Under the pieces are notes generated by a model. That model saw only the letters and a list, made by a program, of their open reading frames with translations, did no database searches and was not told where the DNA came from. Below are positions 1 through 6,961 of a DNA stretch of 40,661 nucleotides, one piece after another (the stretch's first letter is position 1; each line of letters begins with the position of its first letter). Both the position numbers and the translations under genes were made by a program. This DNA comes from Burkholderiales bacterium (GTDB lineage Bacteria; Pseudomonadota; Gammaproteobacteria; Burkholderiales; SG8-39), in assembly GCA_020845995.1 (NCBI GenBank), contig JADLES010000173.1:1-40661 (forward strand), in the 5' to 3' direction.

Positions 1-204
1 AACCTGCGCGCGAACAGCCGCGTCCAGCTGCTCGCCGCCTCGAAGAAGGTGCAGGGCAGCAAGAGCCCGGGCCAGGGCTGCGAGATCCGCGGCACCGGCG
101 AGATCGTCGCCAGCGGCAAGTACGTGGACGCGGTGCGCGCGAAATATCCCTGGGCACGGGGGGCGCTGGTCGTGCGCGTGGAAGAGACGCGGACCCAGCT
201 ATAG
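1..204 (+). CDS. PPOX-class flavin-binding split-barrel protein, C-terminal part
   Basis: The first 67 codons of the window are open in frame 1 and stop at TAG 202-204. The peptide begins NLRANSRVQLLAASKK and ends ALVVRVEETRTQL. The order 'NLRAN-x-RV-x-LL', a central G-T-G-E-I-V segment and a closing V-V-R-V-E-E strand is what pyridoxamine-5'-phosphate-oxidase-like (split-barrel, FMN or F420 binding) proteins show in their second half. The N-terminus lies outside the window, so substrate class cannot be judged. Its stop lies 8 nt from the end of the convergent selenoprotein candidate, so the two genes run tail to tail. The family call rests on a short fragment and is moderate. Confidence 0.55.
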   Translation, partial: NLRANSRVQLLAASKKVQGSKSPGQGCEIRGTGEIVASGKYVDAVRAKYPWARGALVVRVEETRTQL

Positions 205-212
205 GCGAAGAA

Positions 213-761
213 TCACCGGCGGGGCCGCAGGCAAAATCCCTGGGCCTCGATGCCGAGCGCGGGATTGAGCTTGCTGCGGAAGTTCTCGAGCGCCACCGCC
301 GCCGCCAGCTCGACGATCTGCGCCTCGCTGAAGTGCGCCCGCAGGCGCCCGAACAGGGCATCGTCGACCTTCTGGCCGGTATGGGTCATGCGCTCGGCGA
401 CCTCGAGCGCCAGCCGCTCGACTTCGCCGAAGGCGCCGCTCTCGCGCCAGTTGCCGAGCTCCGCCACCTTGCGCTCGCCGCCCTCGATCTCCGTCACACG
501 GACGGAGTTGATGTCGATTCAGAACGGGCAGCCGTTGATCGACGCCACGCGCAGGTAGACGAGCTCGGCGAGCCCCTTGGGCAGCGTGCCCGACTGCGCG
601 ATCGAGGCGCCGAGCAGCTTCGCCGCGCGCAGGATCGGCGGGCAGTGCGCCAGCACCTTGGTCGGATTCAGCACGCCGCCGAAGGCGGCGCGGTCCTTGG
701 CGAAGAGGTCCTCCAGGATGGGGTCGCCCCCGGCGTCTTCGATCTCTTTCACTCTAGGCAT
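213..761 (-). CDS. AhpD/carboxymuconolactone decarboxylase-like selenoprotein (TGA-encoded Sec81)
   Basis: The gene reads as one 182-residue protein if TGA at 519-521 is translated. The part before it ends RVASINGCPF and the part after it begins IDINSVRVTEIEGG, in the same frame. Ordinary members of this peroxidase-like family have C-x-x-C here (N-G-C-x-[FY]-C-I-D), so the TGA replaces the second active-site cysteine, giving Cys78-Pro-Phe-Sec81. The rest, with WRES, VERLALEVAE and LRAHFSEAQIVELA, is a normal family C-terminus, which argues against a dead gene. AhpD-like CxxU selenoproteins are known from metagenomes. A hairpin of bacterial SECIS form follows the TGA. The start at 761 is chosen for the family N-terminus and a GGAG 9 nt upstream. 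Expected role: thiol/selenol-dependent peroxide or disulfide reduction. The usual D-M-H histidine is Asn here (IDIN). Automatic gene callers would split it into two ORFs. The selA/B/C/D genes are not in the window. Confidence 0.85.
483..518 (-). promoter_or_regulatory. Bacterial SECIS-like hairpin after the in-frame TGA
   Basis: Reading the minus strand after TGA, an 11-nt spacer is followed by CTCCGTC, loop CGTGT and GACGGAG (plus 489-507): a perfect 7-bp stem. The apical loop starts 19 nt after the TGA, close to the spacing in E. coli fdhF. Its second and third bases are G and U, the feature SelB needs in the loop. Flanking TCGA segments just after the TGA and just beyond the stem can pair as a lower helix. 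The hairpin lies inside the coding sequence, as bacterial SECIS elements do. Confidence 0.75.
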
Positions 762-957
762 GGGCGGCGGCTCCGTGGTTCGTTCGGGAATTTCAATCGG
801 CGAATCGATTCCCGCCGAATATACGCCGGATTGACGGCCCGCTCCTGCGCGCCCGTTGCATCGGGATGCCCGGAGCGACAGAATGCGCGCTGGGAGATTC
901 GATGCATCGCCGCGTAGCGCCCTTGCGCAGCAACGCCGTTCCGGAGCAGCCGGCGTA
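762..957. other. Divergent intergenic region with a palindrome
   Basis: This 196-bp gap separates the divergent selenoprotein and opine-dehydrogenase-like genes and must hold both promoters. A near-palindrome around AATCGATT (803-810), flanked by GGCG and CCCGCC, could be an operator. I see no convincing -35/-10 pair on either strand. Open frames extend through the gap on both strands, but they show no family similarity and are treated as GC-rich noise. Confidence 0.3.
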
Positions 958-2025
958 ATGCGCATCGCCGTCCTCGGCGGCGGTCATGGCGGCTACGCGG
1001 CGGCCGCGGACCTCGCCGAGCGGGGGCACGAGGTGCGCCTGTGGCGGCGCGACGCCGCCGCGTTCGCGCCGGTGCTGGCGTCGCGCGCGCTCCGGCTGCG
1101 GGACGCGCAGGGCGTGCGCGAGGTGCGCCTTGCGCTCGCGACCGCCGACATCGGCGCGGCGGTGAGGGGCGCGCGGCTCGTCCTCCTTCCCGTGCCGGCG
1201 ACCGCGCAGGAGGGCATCGCGCGGGCGATGGCGCCCTACCTCGGCAAGGAACAGGTCGTGTTCAGTCCGCCGGGCACCTTCGGCAGCTACGCCATGGCCG
1301 CGATGACCGGCGCCACGGCGGCGTTCGCCGAAACGGGCACCCTGCCCTACCTCGCGCGCAAGCGCGCGCCCGAGGAGATCGCGATCACCATCCGCGCCAG
1401 GCGGCTGCCCACCGGGGTGTTTCCCGCCGCGCGCAGCGCCGAGGCGATGGCGGTGATCGCCGAGGCCTACCCGGCGGTGCACCCGGTCGAGGATGCGCTC
1501 TCGGCGGCGCTGATGAACGCGGGGCCCATCATCCATCCGCCGCTGATCCTCATGAACGCGGGGCCGCTCGAGCATTTCGAGCGCTGGGACATCCACAACG
1601 AGGGCACGCAGCCCTCGATCCGCAGCGTCACCGACGCGCTCGATGCCGAGCGCATCGCCGTGCGCGAGGCGCTAGGCTACGCGCCCTACCACTACCCGCT
1701 GCGCGATCACTACACCTCGGACCGGTGGATGTACGGCGATGCGCACGACCGGCTCACCGAGTCGGGCGACTGGCGCGAGAAGATCGACCTGCGCGCGCAC
1801 CGCTACATGCGCGAGGACGTCGCCTGCGGGCTCGCGTTGCTGGTTTCGGTCGCGCGCTGGGCCGGCGTCGCGGCGCCGGTGGCCGCGGGCCTGCTCGCCA
1901 TCGCCTCGGCGGCGCTCGGCGAAGACCTTTACCGGGATTCGCCGCGCACCCTGGAGGCGCTCGGTCTCTCGGATCTCGACAGAGCGGGGATGCAGCGGCT
2001 GCTGCGGGACGGAATGCCTCGGTGA
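958..2025 (+). CDS. NAD/NADP octopine/nopaline (opine) dehydrogenase family protein
   Basis: A 355-residue cytosolic oxidoreductase. The start at 958 is chosen because the Rossmann strand begins there (MRIAVLGGGHGGYAAAADLA) and a GGAG lies 11 nt upstream; the frame is open back to 856 but that stretch is not family-like. The dinucleotide site GGGHGG is at residues 7-12. The second half has the opine-dehydrogenase landmark N-A-G-x(2)-I-H-P-P with His193, the expected catalytic histidine, followed by LILMNAG. Family members reductively join an amino acid and a 2-oxo acid, or oxidise the product, but many bacterial homologues have no assigned substrate. Its stop overlaps the start of the next gene by 3 nt (GTGA), so the two are translationally coupled. 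This hints that its substrate feeds a CoA-linked route, which is inference. Confidence 0.8.
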   Translation: MRIAVLGGGHGGYAAAADLAERGHEVRLWRRDAAAFAPVLASRALRLRDAQGVREVRLALATADIGAAVRGARLVLLPVPATAQEGIARAMAPYLGKEQVVFSPPGTFGSYAMAAMTGATAAFAETGTLPYLARKRAPEEIAITIRARRLPTGVFPAARSAEAMAVIAEAYPAVHPVEDALSAALMNAGPIIHPPLILMNAGPLEHFERWDIHNEGTQPSIRSVTDALDAERIAVREALGYAPYHYPLRDHYTSDRWMYGDAHDRLTESGDWREKIDLRAHRYMREDVACGLALLVSVARWAGVAAPVAAGLLAIASAALGEDLYRDSPRTLEALGLSDLDRAGMQRLLRDGMPR

Positions 2026-3029
2026 GCCTGCCGGTCATCGGCTCGCTGGGCGCCGGGCGCATGGGGCGCGGCATCGCGCACGCCTTCGCCTTCGCCGGCC
2101 ACGAGGTGCTGCTGATCGACGCCAAGGAGCGCCCCGCGGCCGACGCCGCAGCGCTGCGCGAACAGGCTTTCGGCGAAATCCGCGGCAGCCTCGCCGCGCT
2201 CGCCGAGGCGGGCGCGTTCGATGCCGCGCTCGTCGAGTCGATCCTCTCGCGCGTGCGGTTCGCGCCGCGCGAGGAGGCGCCGGCGGCGCTGGCGCGCGCG
2301 GACGTCCTCTTCGAGGGCGTGCCCGAGATGCTGGAAGCAAAGCGCGCCGCCTTCGCCTTCGCCGCGCCGCACCTGCGCGCGGAGGCGATCGTCGCCTCGA
2401 CCACCTCTACGATGCTCTCCACCGAGCTCGCGGCGCAGGTGGCGCGCCCCGAGCGCTTCCTCAACTGCCACTGGCTCAACCCGGCGTACCTGATTCCGCT
2501 CGTCGAGCTCTCGCCGCACGCGGGCACCGACCCCGCCGTCACGGCGCGGCTCGGGGCGATCCTCGAAGCGATCGGCAAGAAGCCCGTGCTGTGCAAGGCG
2601 GCGCCCGGTTTCATCGTGCCGCGCCTGCAGGCGCTGGTGATGAACGAGGCGGCGCGCATCGTCGAGCAGGGCATCGCCAGCGCCGAGGACGTCGACCGGG
2701 CGGTGCGCTACGGCTTCGGCCCGCGCTACGCCAGCATGGGCGTGGTCGAATTCATCGACTACGGCGGCCTGGACATCCTCTACTACGCGAGCCACTACCT
2801 CGCCGGCGCGCTCGGCGAGCCGCGCTACCTGCCGCCGGAGATCATCGACCGCTACATGCACGAGGACCGCAGGGGCCTGCGCGACGGCAAGGGCTTCTTC
2901 GACTGGGGCGCCATCGACGCCGCCGCCTACCGCAAGGAAGTCCTCGCGCGCCAGCTCGCGCTCCTCAGGCACCTGGGCCTTGCGCCGCAGCCAGGCGCGG
3001 CGCTCTCGAGCCGCCCGGGGAAGAACTGA
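2022..3029 (+). CDS. 3-hydroxyacyl-CoA dehydrogenase family protein (HbdA/PaaH-like)
   Basis: A 335-residue NAD-dependent dehydrogenase, expected to oxidise an L-3-hydroxyacyl-CoA to the 3-oxoacyl-CoA. The GTG start at 2022 overlaps the stop of the upstream gene. The N-terminal Rossmann site is GAGRMG at residues 10-15. The active-site region reads FLNCHWLNPAYLIPLVE, with catalytic His150. The second domain has APGFIVPRLQALVMNEAARI and a DRAVRYGFGPR segment, both typical of the single-domain-pair enzymes of the 3-hydroxybutyryl-CoA dehydrogenase group. The length is slightly above the usual 280-320 because of a C-terminal tail. The REP-like hairpin just after the stop may end transcription. 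It could instead act on carnitine- or gulonate-like hydroxy acids, relatives with the same fold. Confidence 0.8.
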   Translation: MSLPVIGSLGAGRMGRGIAHAFAFAGHEVLLIDAKERPAADAAALREQAFGEIRGSLAALAEAGAFDAALVESILSRVRFAPREEAPAALARADVLFEGVPEMLEAKRAAFAFAAPHLRAEAIVASTTSTMLSTELAAQVARPERFLNCHWLNPAYLIPLVELSPHAGTDPAVTARLGAILEAIGKKPVLCKAAPGFIVPRLQALVMNEAARIVEQGIASAEDVDRAVRYGFGPRYASMGVVEFIDYGGLDILYYASHYLAGALGEPRYLPPEIIDRYMHEDRRGLRDGKGFFDWGAIDAAAYRKEVLARQLALLRHLGLAPQPGAALSSRPGKN

Positions 3030-3034
3030 AGAAT

Positions 3035-3060
3035 GTCGCCCCCGCGAAAGCGGGGACCCG
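3035..3060. repeat. REP-like intergenic hairpin (CCCCGC-GAAA-GCGGGG)
   Basis: CCCCGC (3040-3045), GAAA loop (3046-3049) and GCGGGG (3050-3055) form a 6-bp all-GC stem with a GNRA tetraloop. The flanks (GTC-GCC before, ACCCG after) resemble the short dispersed element common between genes in beta- and gammaproteobacteria. It sits between the 3-hydroxyacyl-CoA dehydrogenase stop and the antitoxin promoter and may also act as a terminator. I cannot count other copies outside this window. Confidence 0.55.
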
Positions 3061-3075
3061 TTCTCATCTGTTCGA

Positions 3076-3081
3076 TATAAT
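3076..3081 (+). promoter_or_regulatory. Perfect -10 box (TATAAT) of the toxin-antitoxin pair
   Basis: TATAAT lies 25 nt before the antitoxin ATG, in a local AT-rich patch that stands out from its surroundings. No good TTGACA-like -35 box is found 16-18 bp upstream, where the REP-like hairpin ends. The 5' leader would be short (about 15-20 nt), without a clear Shine-Dalgarno sequence. Confidence 0.4.
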
Positions 3082-3105
3082 GTTCCTACATCGCGTGGCC
3101 ACATC

Positions 3106-3450
3106 ATGAAGACCGTCAACGTCCGCCAGCTCAAGAACAACCCCTCGGATGCGCTGCGCATGGCGCGCAAGGCGCCGGTGGTGGTGATGAATAGGGACAA
3201 GCCGGAGGCGGTGCTGTTTCACCTCGACAAGGACGGGCTGCTGGCGGAGCCGGGAGCGAGGCTGGCGCTAGCGACGGCGCTGTACAAGAGCGATGGCGTT
3301 TCGCTCGGCACGGCGGCGAAGGTCGCGGGGATGCCGCTCGAGTCGTTCATGGTGGAGATGGGCCGCGCCGGAATTCCCGTGATCCGGGGGGATGCGGACA
3401 CGCTGCGCGAGGATCTGGCGAATCTGAAGAAGTGGCACGCCAGTAGGTAG
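3106..3450 (+). CDS. Antitoxin: Phd-like N-terminus with UPF0175-like C-terminus
   Basis: A 114-residue protein. Residues 1-42 (MKTVNVRQLKNNPSDALRMA, then PVVVMNRDKPEAVLFHL) resemble the DNA-binding and dimerising part of Phd/YefM antitoxins. Residues 50-95 (LALATALYKSDGVSLGTAA then MPLESFMVEMGRAGIPVIRG) match the UPF0175 pattern found next to DUF3368 genes. Such proteins bind and neutralise the adjacent PIN-like toxin and usually repress their own promoter. The gene starts 25 nt after a TATAAT box, and its stop (TAG 3448-3450) touches the toxin reading frame. Lower local GC and the flanking repeat suggest acquisition. The two-domain reading is by pattern memory only. Confidence 0.7.
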   Translation: MKTVNVRQLKNNPSDALRMARKAPVVVMNRDKPEAVLFHLDKDGLLAEPGARLALATALYKSDGVSLGTAAKVAGMPLESFMVEMGRAGIPVIRGDADTLREDLANLKKWHASR

Positions 3451-3452
3451 TT

Positions 3453-3929
3453 CTGGCGGACGCCAGTCCGCTGATCGCGCTCGCGCGCGTCGGAGGTCTC
3501 TCCTGGTTGCGTAGCCTGTACCGCTCGGTTTCAATCACCCGGGCGGTTCGCACCGAGGTGATGATCGACCGGCGTTTGCCGGGCGCGCTCGCAGTTGCGG
3601 CAGCGATCAAGGACCGCTGGATCAAGGTGCTGCCGCGCGAGCGTCTCGAGCCGCCCCTGCCGCGGCTCGATGCGGGCGAAGCGAGCACGCTGCGCGCGGC
3701 GCTCGCGCTCAAGCCGGTGGTCCTGGTTCTGCTCGATGATCTGCAGGCGCGGCGGGAGGCACAGCGTCTCGGGCTGGCGATGACGGGCACTGTGGGAATT
3801 GTCGCCGACGCGCGACGCGTGGGCCTGATCCCGGCGGCGCGACCCGTGCTCGACAGGCTTGCCGGCGAGGGCTTCCATGCCGATACGGCGCTACTTGAGC
3901 GTGTCCTGGACGAACTGGGCGAGGGCTGA
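3453..3929 (+). CDS. DUF3368 PIN-like toxin; no canonical start codon
   Basis: The frame encodes ADASPLIALARVGGLSWLR at its N-terminus, then an acidic DAGEAS motif, LLDDLQARR and GTVGIVADARR. This is the order of acidic residues in DUF3368 proteins, PIN-fold nuclease-like toxins paired with UPF0175 antitoxins. The nearest in-frame stop upstream is TAG 3444-3446, and there is no ATG, GTG or TTG between it and the first catalytic Asp (codon 3459). The only candidates are CTG at 3453, used here (158 aa) with a weak AGGTAG upstream, or TTG at 3507, which would delete the ADASPLI motif. Either a rare start is used by coupling to the antitoxin stop, or the toxin has lost its start and is inactive. 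Confidence 0.6.
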   Translation: MADASPLIALARVGGLSWLRSLYRSVSITRAVRTEVMIDRRLPGALAVAAAIKDRWIKVLPRERLEPPLPRLDAGEASTLRAALALKPVVLVLLDDLQARREAQRLGLAMTGTVGIVADARRVGLIPAARPVLDRLAGEGFHADTALLERVLDELGEG

Positions 3930-3931
3930 GC

Positions 3932-4015
3932 GTGCGCATTCCGTACGTCATCGACAACGAGGAGCACCGGATCGCGCCTGCGGTAGGCGCGGCGCGCGCC
4001 TCAAAGCGCGCTTAG
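3932..4015 (+). pseudogene. Possible remnant of a helicase-like gene (27 codons)
   Basis: GTG at 3932, 2 nt after the toxin stop, opens a 27-codon frame beginning MRIPYVIDNEEHRIAPAV and ending at TAG 4013-4015. The V-I-D-N-x-x-H-R segment resembles, from memory, the extreme N-terminus of large helicase or phospholipase-D-like proteins found on mobile DNA. Nothing else of such a gene remains, and the frame runs into the end of the acyl-CoA dehydrogenase gene on the other strand. It probably marks a deletion or insertion junction. It could also be a chance ORF. Confidence 0.3.
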
Positions 4016-5764
4016 CAGGCTCGAATCGACCGCATCGAGCGCTGCGCTGCCTGCGAGCGCCTGGCGTTCGAGGGTCGCCGCGGCGGGCATCAGGTGCTCG
4101 GCGTGGAACCTCGCCGTGGCGCGTTTGAGACGTCCGAATTCGGATGCGTCATCGGCCGCGGCGGCCATGCGCAGCCACATCCAGCCGCTCGCGACCAGTC
4201 CCACGAGCTGCAGGTAAGGGGTGGCGCCCGCCTCCACGTCGCGCGGCGCCGGTTCCATCTTTTTCCGCAACGCCGCCGTCGCCGCTTCGAGGCGCGCGAG
4301 CGCTTCGCGCAAGACGCTGTGGTTCGCTTCGACCTGCGCGATGCCGATGGTCCGCTCGAGGTCGGTGCGCACGCGCTGCACGAATCGCTCGTAGCGGCGG
4401 CCGCCGTCCTGCATGAGCTTGCGCGTCACCAGATCGAGCGCCTGGATGCCGTTCGTGCCCTCGTAGATCGAGGACACCCGGCTGTCGCGCGCGAGCTGCT
4501 CGACGCCGGCATCAGAGACGTAGCCATGGCCGCCGTGCACCTGGATTGCGAGATTGGCGACCTCGAAGCCCGCTTCCGAGCCGCAGGCCTTGCACACCGG
4601 CAGCAGCCACTCGGCCAGATCGAGCGCCGCGGCGCGCGCCTCCGCATCCGGCAAGGCCGCGGCGAAGTCGAGCTCGAACGCGGTCTGCAGGATCAGGGCG
4701 CGCAGGCCCTCGGTGCGCGCGCGCATGGTGAACAACATGCGCCGCACATCCGCGTGCTCGATGATGGGAACGGGCGGGCGCTCCGGGGGACCGCCTTGCG
4801 GCCGTTCCGCGGCGTAGCGCGAGGCCGCGCCGAGCGCGCGTCCCGCCACGCCGACACCCTGCACCGCCACGGCGAGGCGCATGCTGTTCACCATCGCGAA
4901 CATGGCCTTCAGGCCGCCATGCTCCTCGCCGATGCGCACGCCGTGTGCTTCCTCGAAATCGAGCACGCAGGTGGGCGAGGCCTTGAGGCCCATCTTGTGC
5001 TCGATGCGGCTGACGCGCACGCCGTTCGGGGCCCCGAGTCCGCCGCCCGGCTCGATCCGGCGCTTGGGGACGAGGAACAGGCTCAGGCCGCGCGTGCCCG
5101 GCGGCGCCCCGGGCGTGCGCGCGAGCACCATGTGGACGATCTGCCCCGTCAGATCCTGGTCGCCGTAGCTGATGAAGATCTTGGTGCCGCTGACCGCGTA
5201 CGTGCCGTCGCCGCGCGGCTCGGCCTTCGTGCGGATGCGGGCCACGTCCGAGCCGGCGAGCGGCTCGGACATGCAGATGGTGGCGCCCCACTCGCCCGAG
5301 ACGAGCTTCGGCAGCACCAGCGCGCGCGTCGCGGCATCGGCGTGCCTCGCGAGCAGCCGCGCGCAGGAGCGCTGCATCACCGGCAGCATGCCGAAGGCGA
5401 TGCACGCGCCGTCGACCATCTCCTCGAACGCGACCTGCACGGCGAGCGGCAGGCCATGGCCGCCGCAGTCGAGCGGCTGGTCCAGTCCCGGCCAGCCGCC
5501 CGCGGCGTACTGCGCGTAGGCCTCGCGAAACCCGGGCGGCGTGAGGACGCGGCCGTCCTCGAGCCGGCTGCCGGTCTCGTCGCCCGCGCGATTGAGCGGC
5601 GCGAGCACCTCGGTCGCGAACTTCGCGCCTTGCTCGAGCACCGCGCGCACGGCGTCCATTTCCGCGTGCCGGTACGCGGGCAGCGAAAACAGGCGCCCGG
5701 CATCCAGCACCGTCTCCAGCACGAACATCTGGTCGTGCATCGGGGGTGCGTAGGCGTCGCTCAT
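4001..5764 (-). CDS. Acyl-CoA dehydrogenase, long DmdC-like type with C-terminal extension
   Basis: A 587-residue FAD enzyme that forms a 2,3-double bond in an acyl-CoA. The order is: an N-terminal segment particular to the long subgroup (MSDAYAPPMHDQMFVLETVL), ICMSEPLAGSDVARIRTKAE (flavin and substrate loop), GTKIFISYGDQDL, then VSSIYEGTNGIQALDLVTRK with the catalytic Glu in YEGTN. A C-terminal helical extension of about 110 residues ends the protein. Length and layout match the 3-methylmercaptopropionyl-CoA dehydrogenase (DmdC)/AcdB group of about 590 residues, whose members take varied substrates. It is the last gene of the hyuA operon and starts 2 nt after the SDR stop. The substrate is probably the CoA ester made downstream of the hydantoinase-like step. 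Confidence 0.87.
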   Translation of the reverse strand: MSDAYAPPMHDQMFVLETVLDAGRLFSLPAYRHAEMDAVRAVLEQGAKFATEVLAPLNRAGDETGSRLEDGRVLTPPGFREAYAQYAAGGWPGLDQPLDCGGHGLPLAVQVAFEEMVDGACIAFGMLPVMQRSCARLLARHADAATRALVLPKLVSGEWGATICMSEPLAGSDVARIRTKAEPRGDGTYAVSGTKIFISYGDQDLTGQIVHMVLARTPGAPPGTRGLSLFLVPKRRIEPGGGLGAPNGVRVSRIEHKMGLKASPTCVLDFEEAHGVRIGEEHGGLKAMFAMVNSMRLAVAVQGVGVAGRALGAASRYAAERPQGGPPERPPVPIIEHADVRRMLFTMRARTEGLRALILQTAFELDFAAALPDAEARAAALDLAEWLLPVCKACGSEAGFEVANLAIQVHGGHGYVSDAGVEQLARDSRVSSIYEGTNGIQALDLVTRKLMQDGGRRYERFVQRVRTDLERTIGIAQVEANHSVLREALARLEAATAALRKKMEPAPRDVEAGATPYLQLVGLVASGWMWLRMAAAADDASEFGRLKRATARFHAEHLMPAAATLERQALAGSAALDAVDSSLLSAL

Positions 5765-5766
5765 GA

Positions 5767-6549
5767 CTAGATCAGCGAGCCGCGGTGCGCGAGGCCGCCG
5801 TCAATGGTGACGATGGTGCCAGTGGTGTAGGAGGAAAGGTCCGAGGCGAGCAGCGCCACCGTAGCGGCGATTTCGTCCGCGCTCGCCGAGCGCCCGAGCG
5901 GGAATTTCGCCTCGAATTCGCGCCAGCGCGCGGCGTCGCCGAAGCGCCCCTGCGCCTCCTTCTGCATCAGGCCGACCAGGCGCTCGGTCGCGACCGGCCC
6001 GGGGTTCACGCCGACGGCGCGCACGCCGTAGTCGATGCTGCCCGCGCCGAGCGCGCGCGTGAACGCCATCAGCGCGGCGTTGCCCGCGGCGCCCGCGATG
6101 TAACCGTAGTCCACGCGCTCGCCGCCGTTGCCGATGATGTTGACGATCACGCCACGGCGGCGCGCCTTCATGCGCGCATAGAACACCCGGCACAGGTTGA
6201 TGTAGCCGAACACCTTGAGGTCGAAAGCGTGCCGCCAGCGCTCCTCGCTCACTTCGTCGAGCGCGCCTCGCGGCGTCGCGCCGGCGTTGTTGACGAGAAT
6301 GTCGATTTCGCCGCACCTCTCGCCCAGCGCCTCCGCCGCGCCCCGCGCCGCCATGTCCTGCACGTGCGTCTGGACCGCGACGCCGTGCCTCGCGGCGAGC
6401 GCGGTGCGTGCCGCCTCCAGGTCGGCCGCGGTGCGCGAGACGAGATGCAGCGCGCAGCCTTCCGCTGCGAGGCGCTCGGCGATCGCCAGGCCGATGCCTT
6501 TCGAGCCGCCGGTCACCAGCGCGGTGCGGCCTTTCAGTCCCAGGTCCAT
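5767..6549 (-). CDS. Short-chain dehydrogenase/reductase, divergent: catalytic YxxxK not conserved
   Basis: A 260-residue Rossmann protein of normal SDR length. The cofactor site TGGSKGIG is at residues 13-20, NNAG is present (ILVNNAGATPRG), and the tail has the usual NPGPVATERL and TGTIVTIDGG elements. Where the catalytic Y-x-x-x-K should be, the sequence reads DYGYIAGAAGNAALMAFTR. Aligning on ALMAFTR puts Gly at the Tyr position and Asn at the Lys position, with a Tyr three residues earlier. The preceding Ser is also missing (IIGNGGERV). It may therefore bind NAD(P) without standard SDR chemistry, or use a shifted Tyr. It lies between the VOC gene (1-nt gap) and the acyl-CoA dehydrogenase, so it likely acts on the same intermediate. 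Confidence 0.8.
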   Translation of the reverse strand: MDLGLKGRTALVTGGSKGIGLAIAERLAAEGCALHLVSRTAADLEAARTALAARHGVAVQTHVQDMAARGAAEALGERCGEIDILVNNAGATPRGALDEVSEERWRHAFDLKVFGYINLCRVFYARMKARRRGVIVNIIGNGGERVDYGYIAGAAGNAALMAFTRALGAGSIDYGVRAVGVNPGPVATERLVGLMQKEAQGRFGDAARWREFEAKFPLGRSASADEIAATVALLASDLSSYTTGTIVTIDGGLAHRGSLI

Positions 6550-6550
6550 G

Positions 6551-6961
6551 TCAGCGCTCCTCGTTCTCCGGATCGGGCTGGCAGATCTCGAAGAGCAGGC
6601 CCGTCGCCGGGTCGGGCTCGAAGAACGCCACCTTGCCGTGCGCGCCCTGGCGCGGAAAGCCCTCCTGCGGCCGCAGACCCGCCGCGCGCAGCTCGGCGAG
6701 CGATCGCTCCACGTCCTCCACGCGCGCCGAAAGGTGGTTCAGGCCGGGCCGCTCGCCCATCACGCGGCGCGCGAAGGCGTCGTTCTTCCCCGTGTACTGC
6801 AGGAGCTCCACGGTGACGTTCGCCGCCCGGAATTCCGCCACGCGCAGGCCCGCCTCGGCCAGCTCTTTCACCGCCGGCGCGCCGCCGAAGAGCGGCTGCA
6901 GCTGCTTCACGGCCGCCTCCAGGTCAGCGACGAGGATGCCGATATGGTCGATTGTGGTCAT
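6551..6961 (-). CDS. VOC-family metalloprotein (methylmalonyl-CoA epimerase/glyoxalase-like)
   Basis: A 136-residue single vicinal-oxygen-chelate protein made of two beta-alpha-beta-beta-beta modules. The metal ligands expected for the epimerase type can be read: His in TIDHIGILV, His in GERPGLNHLSARVED and Glu near the end in GLLFEICQ. This pattern fits methylmalonyl-CoA epimerase or a lactoylglutathione-lyase-like enzyme. The start at 6961 overlaps the end of hyuB by 38 nt, and the gene ends 1 nt before the SDR, so it is part of the hyuA operon. Racemising a 2-substituted acyl-CoA for the downstream dehydrogenase is a reasonable inference, not shown. Confidence 0.78.
   Translation of the reverse strand: MTTIDHIGILVADLEAAVKQLQPLFGGAPAVKELAEAGLRVAEFRAANVTVELLQYTGKNDAFARRVMGERPGLNHLSARVEDVERSLAELRAAGLRPQEGFPRQGAHGKVAFFEPDPATGLLFEICQPDPENEER

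Noticed and set aside
519..965. Separate short ORF ending at TGA 519-521 with a long N-terminus from 965
   Set aside because: Residues before MPRVKEIED have no family character and overlap the opine-dehydrogenase start; the true gene starts at 761 and reads through the TGA.
1041..2021. Upstream extension of the hydroxyacyl-CoA dehydrogenase frame
   Set aside because: The peptide is Arg/Ala-rich noise overlapping the opine-dehydrogenase gene; the Rossmann fold begins just after the GTG at 2022.
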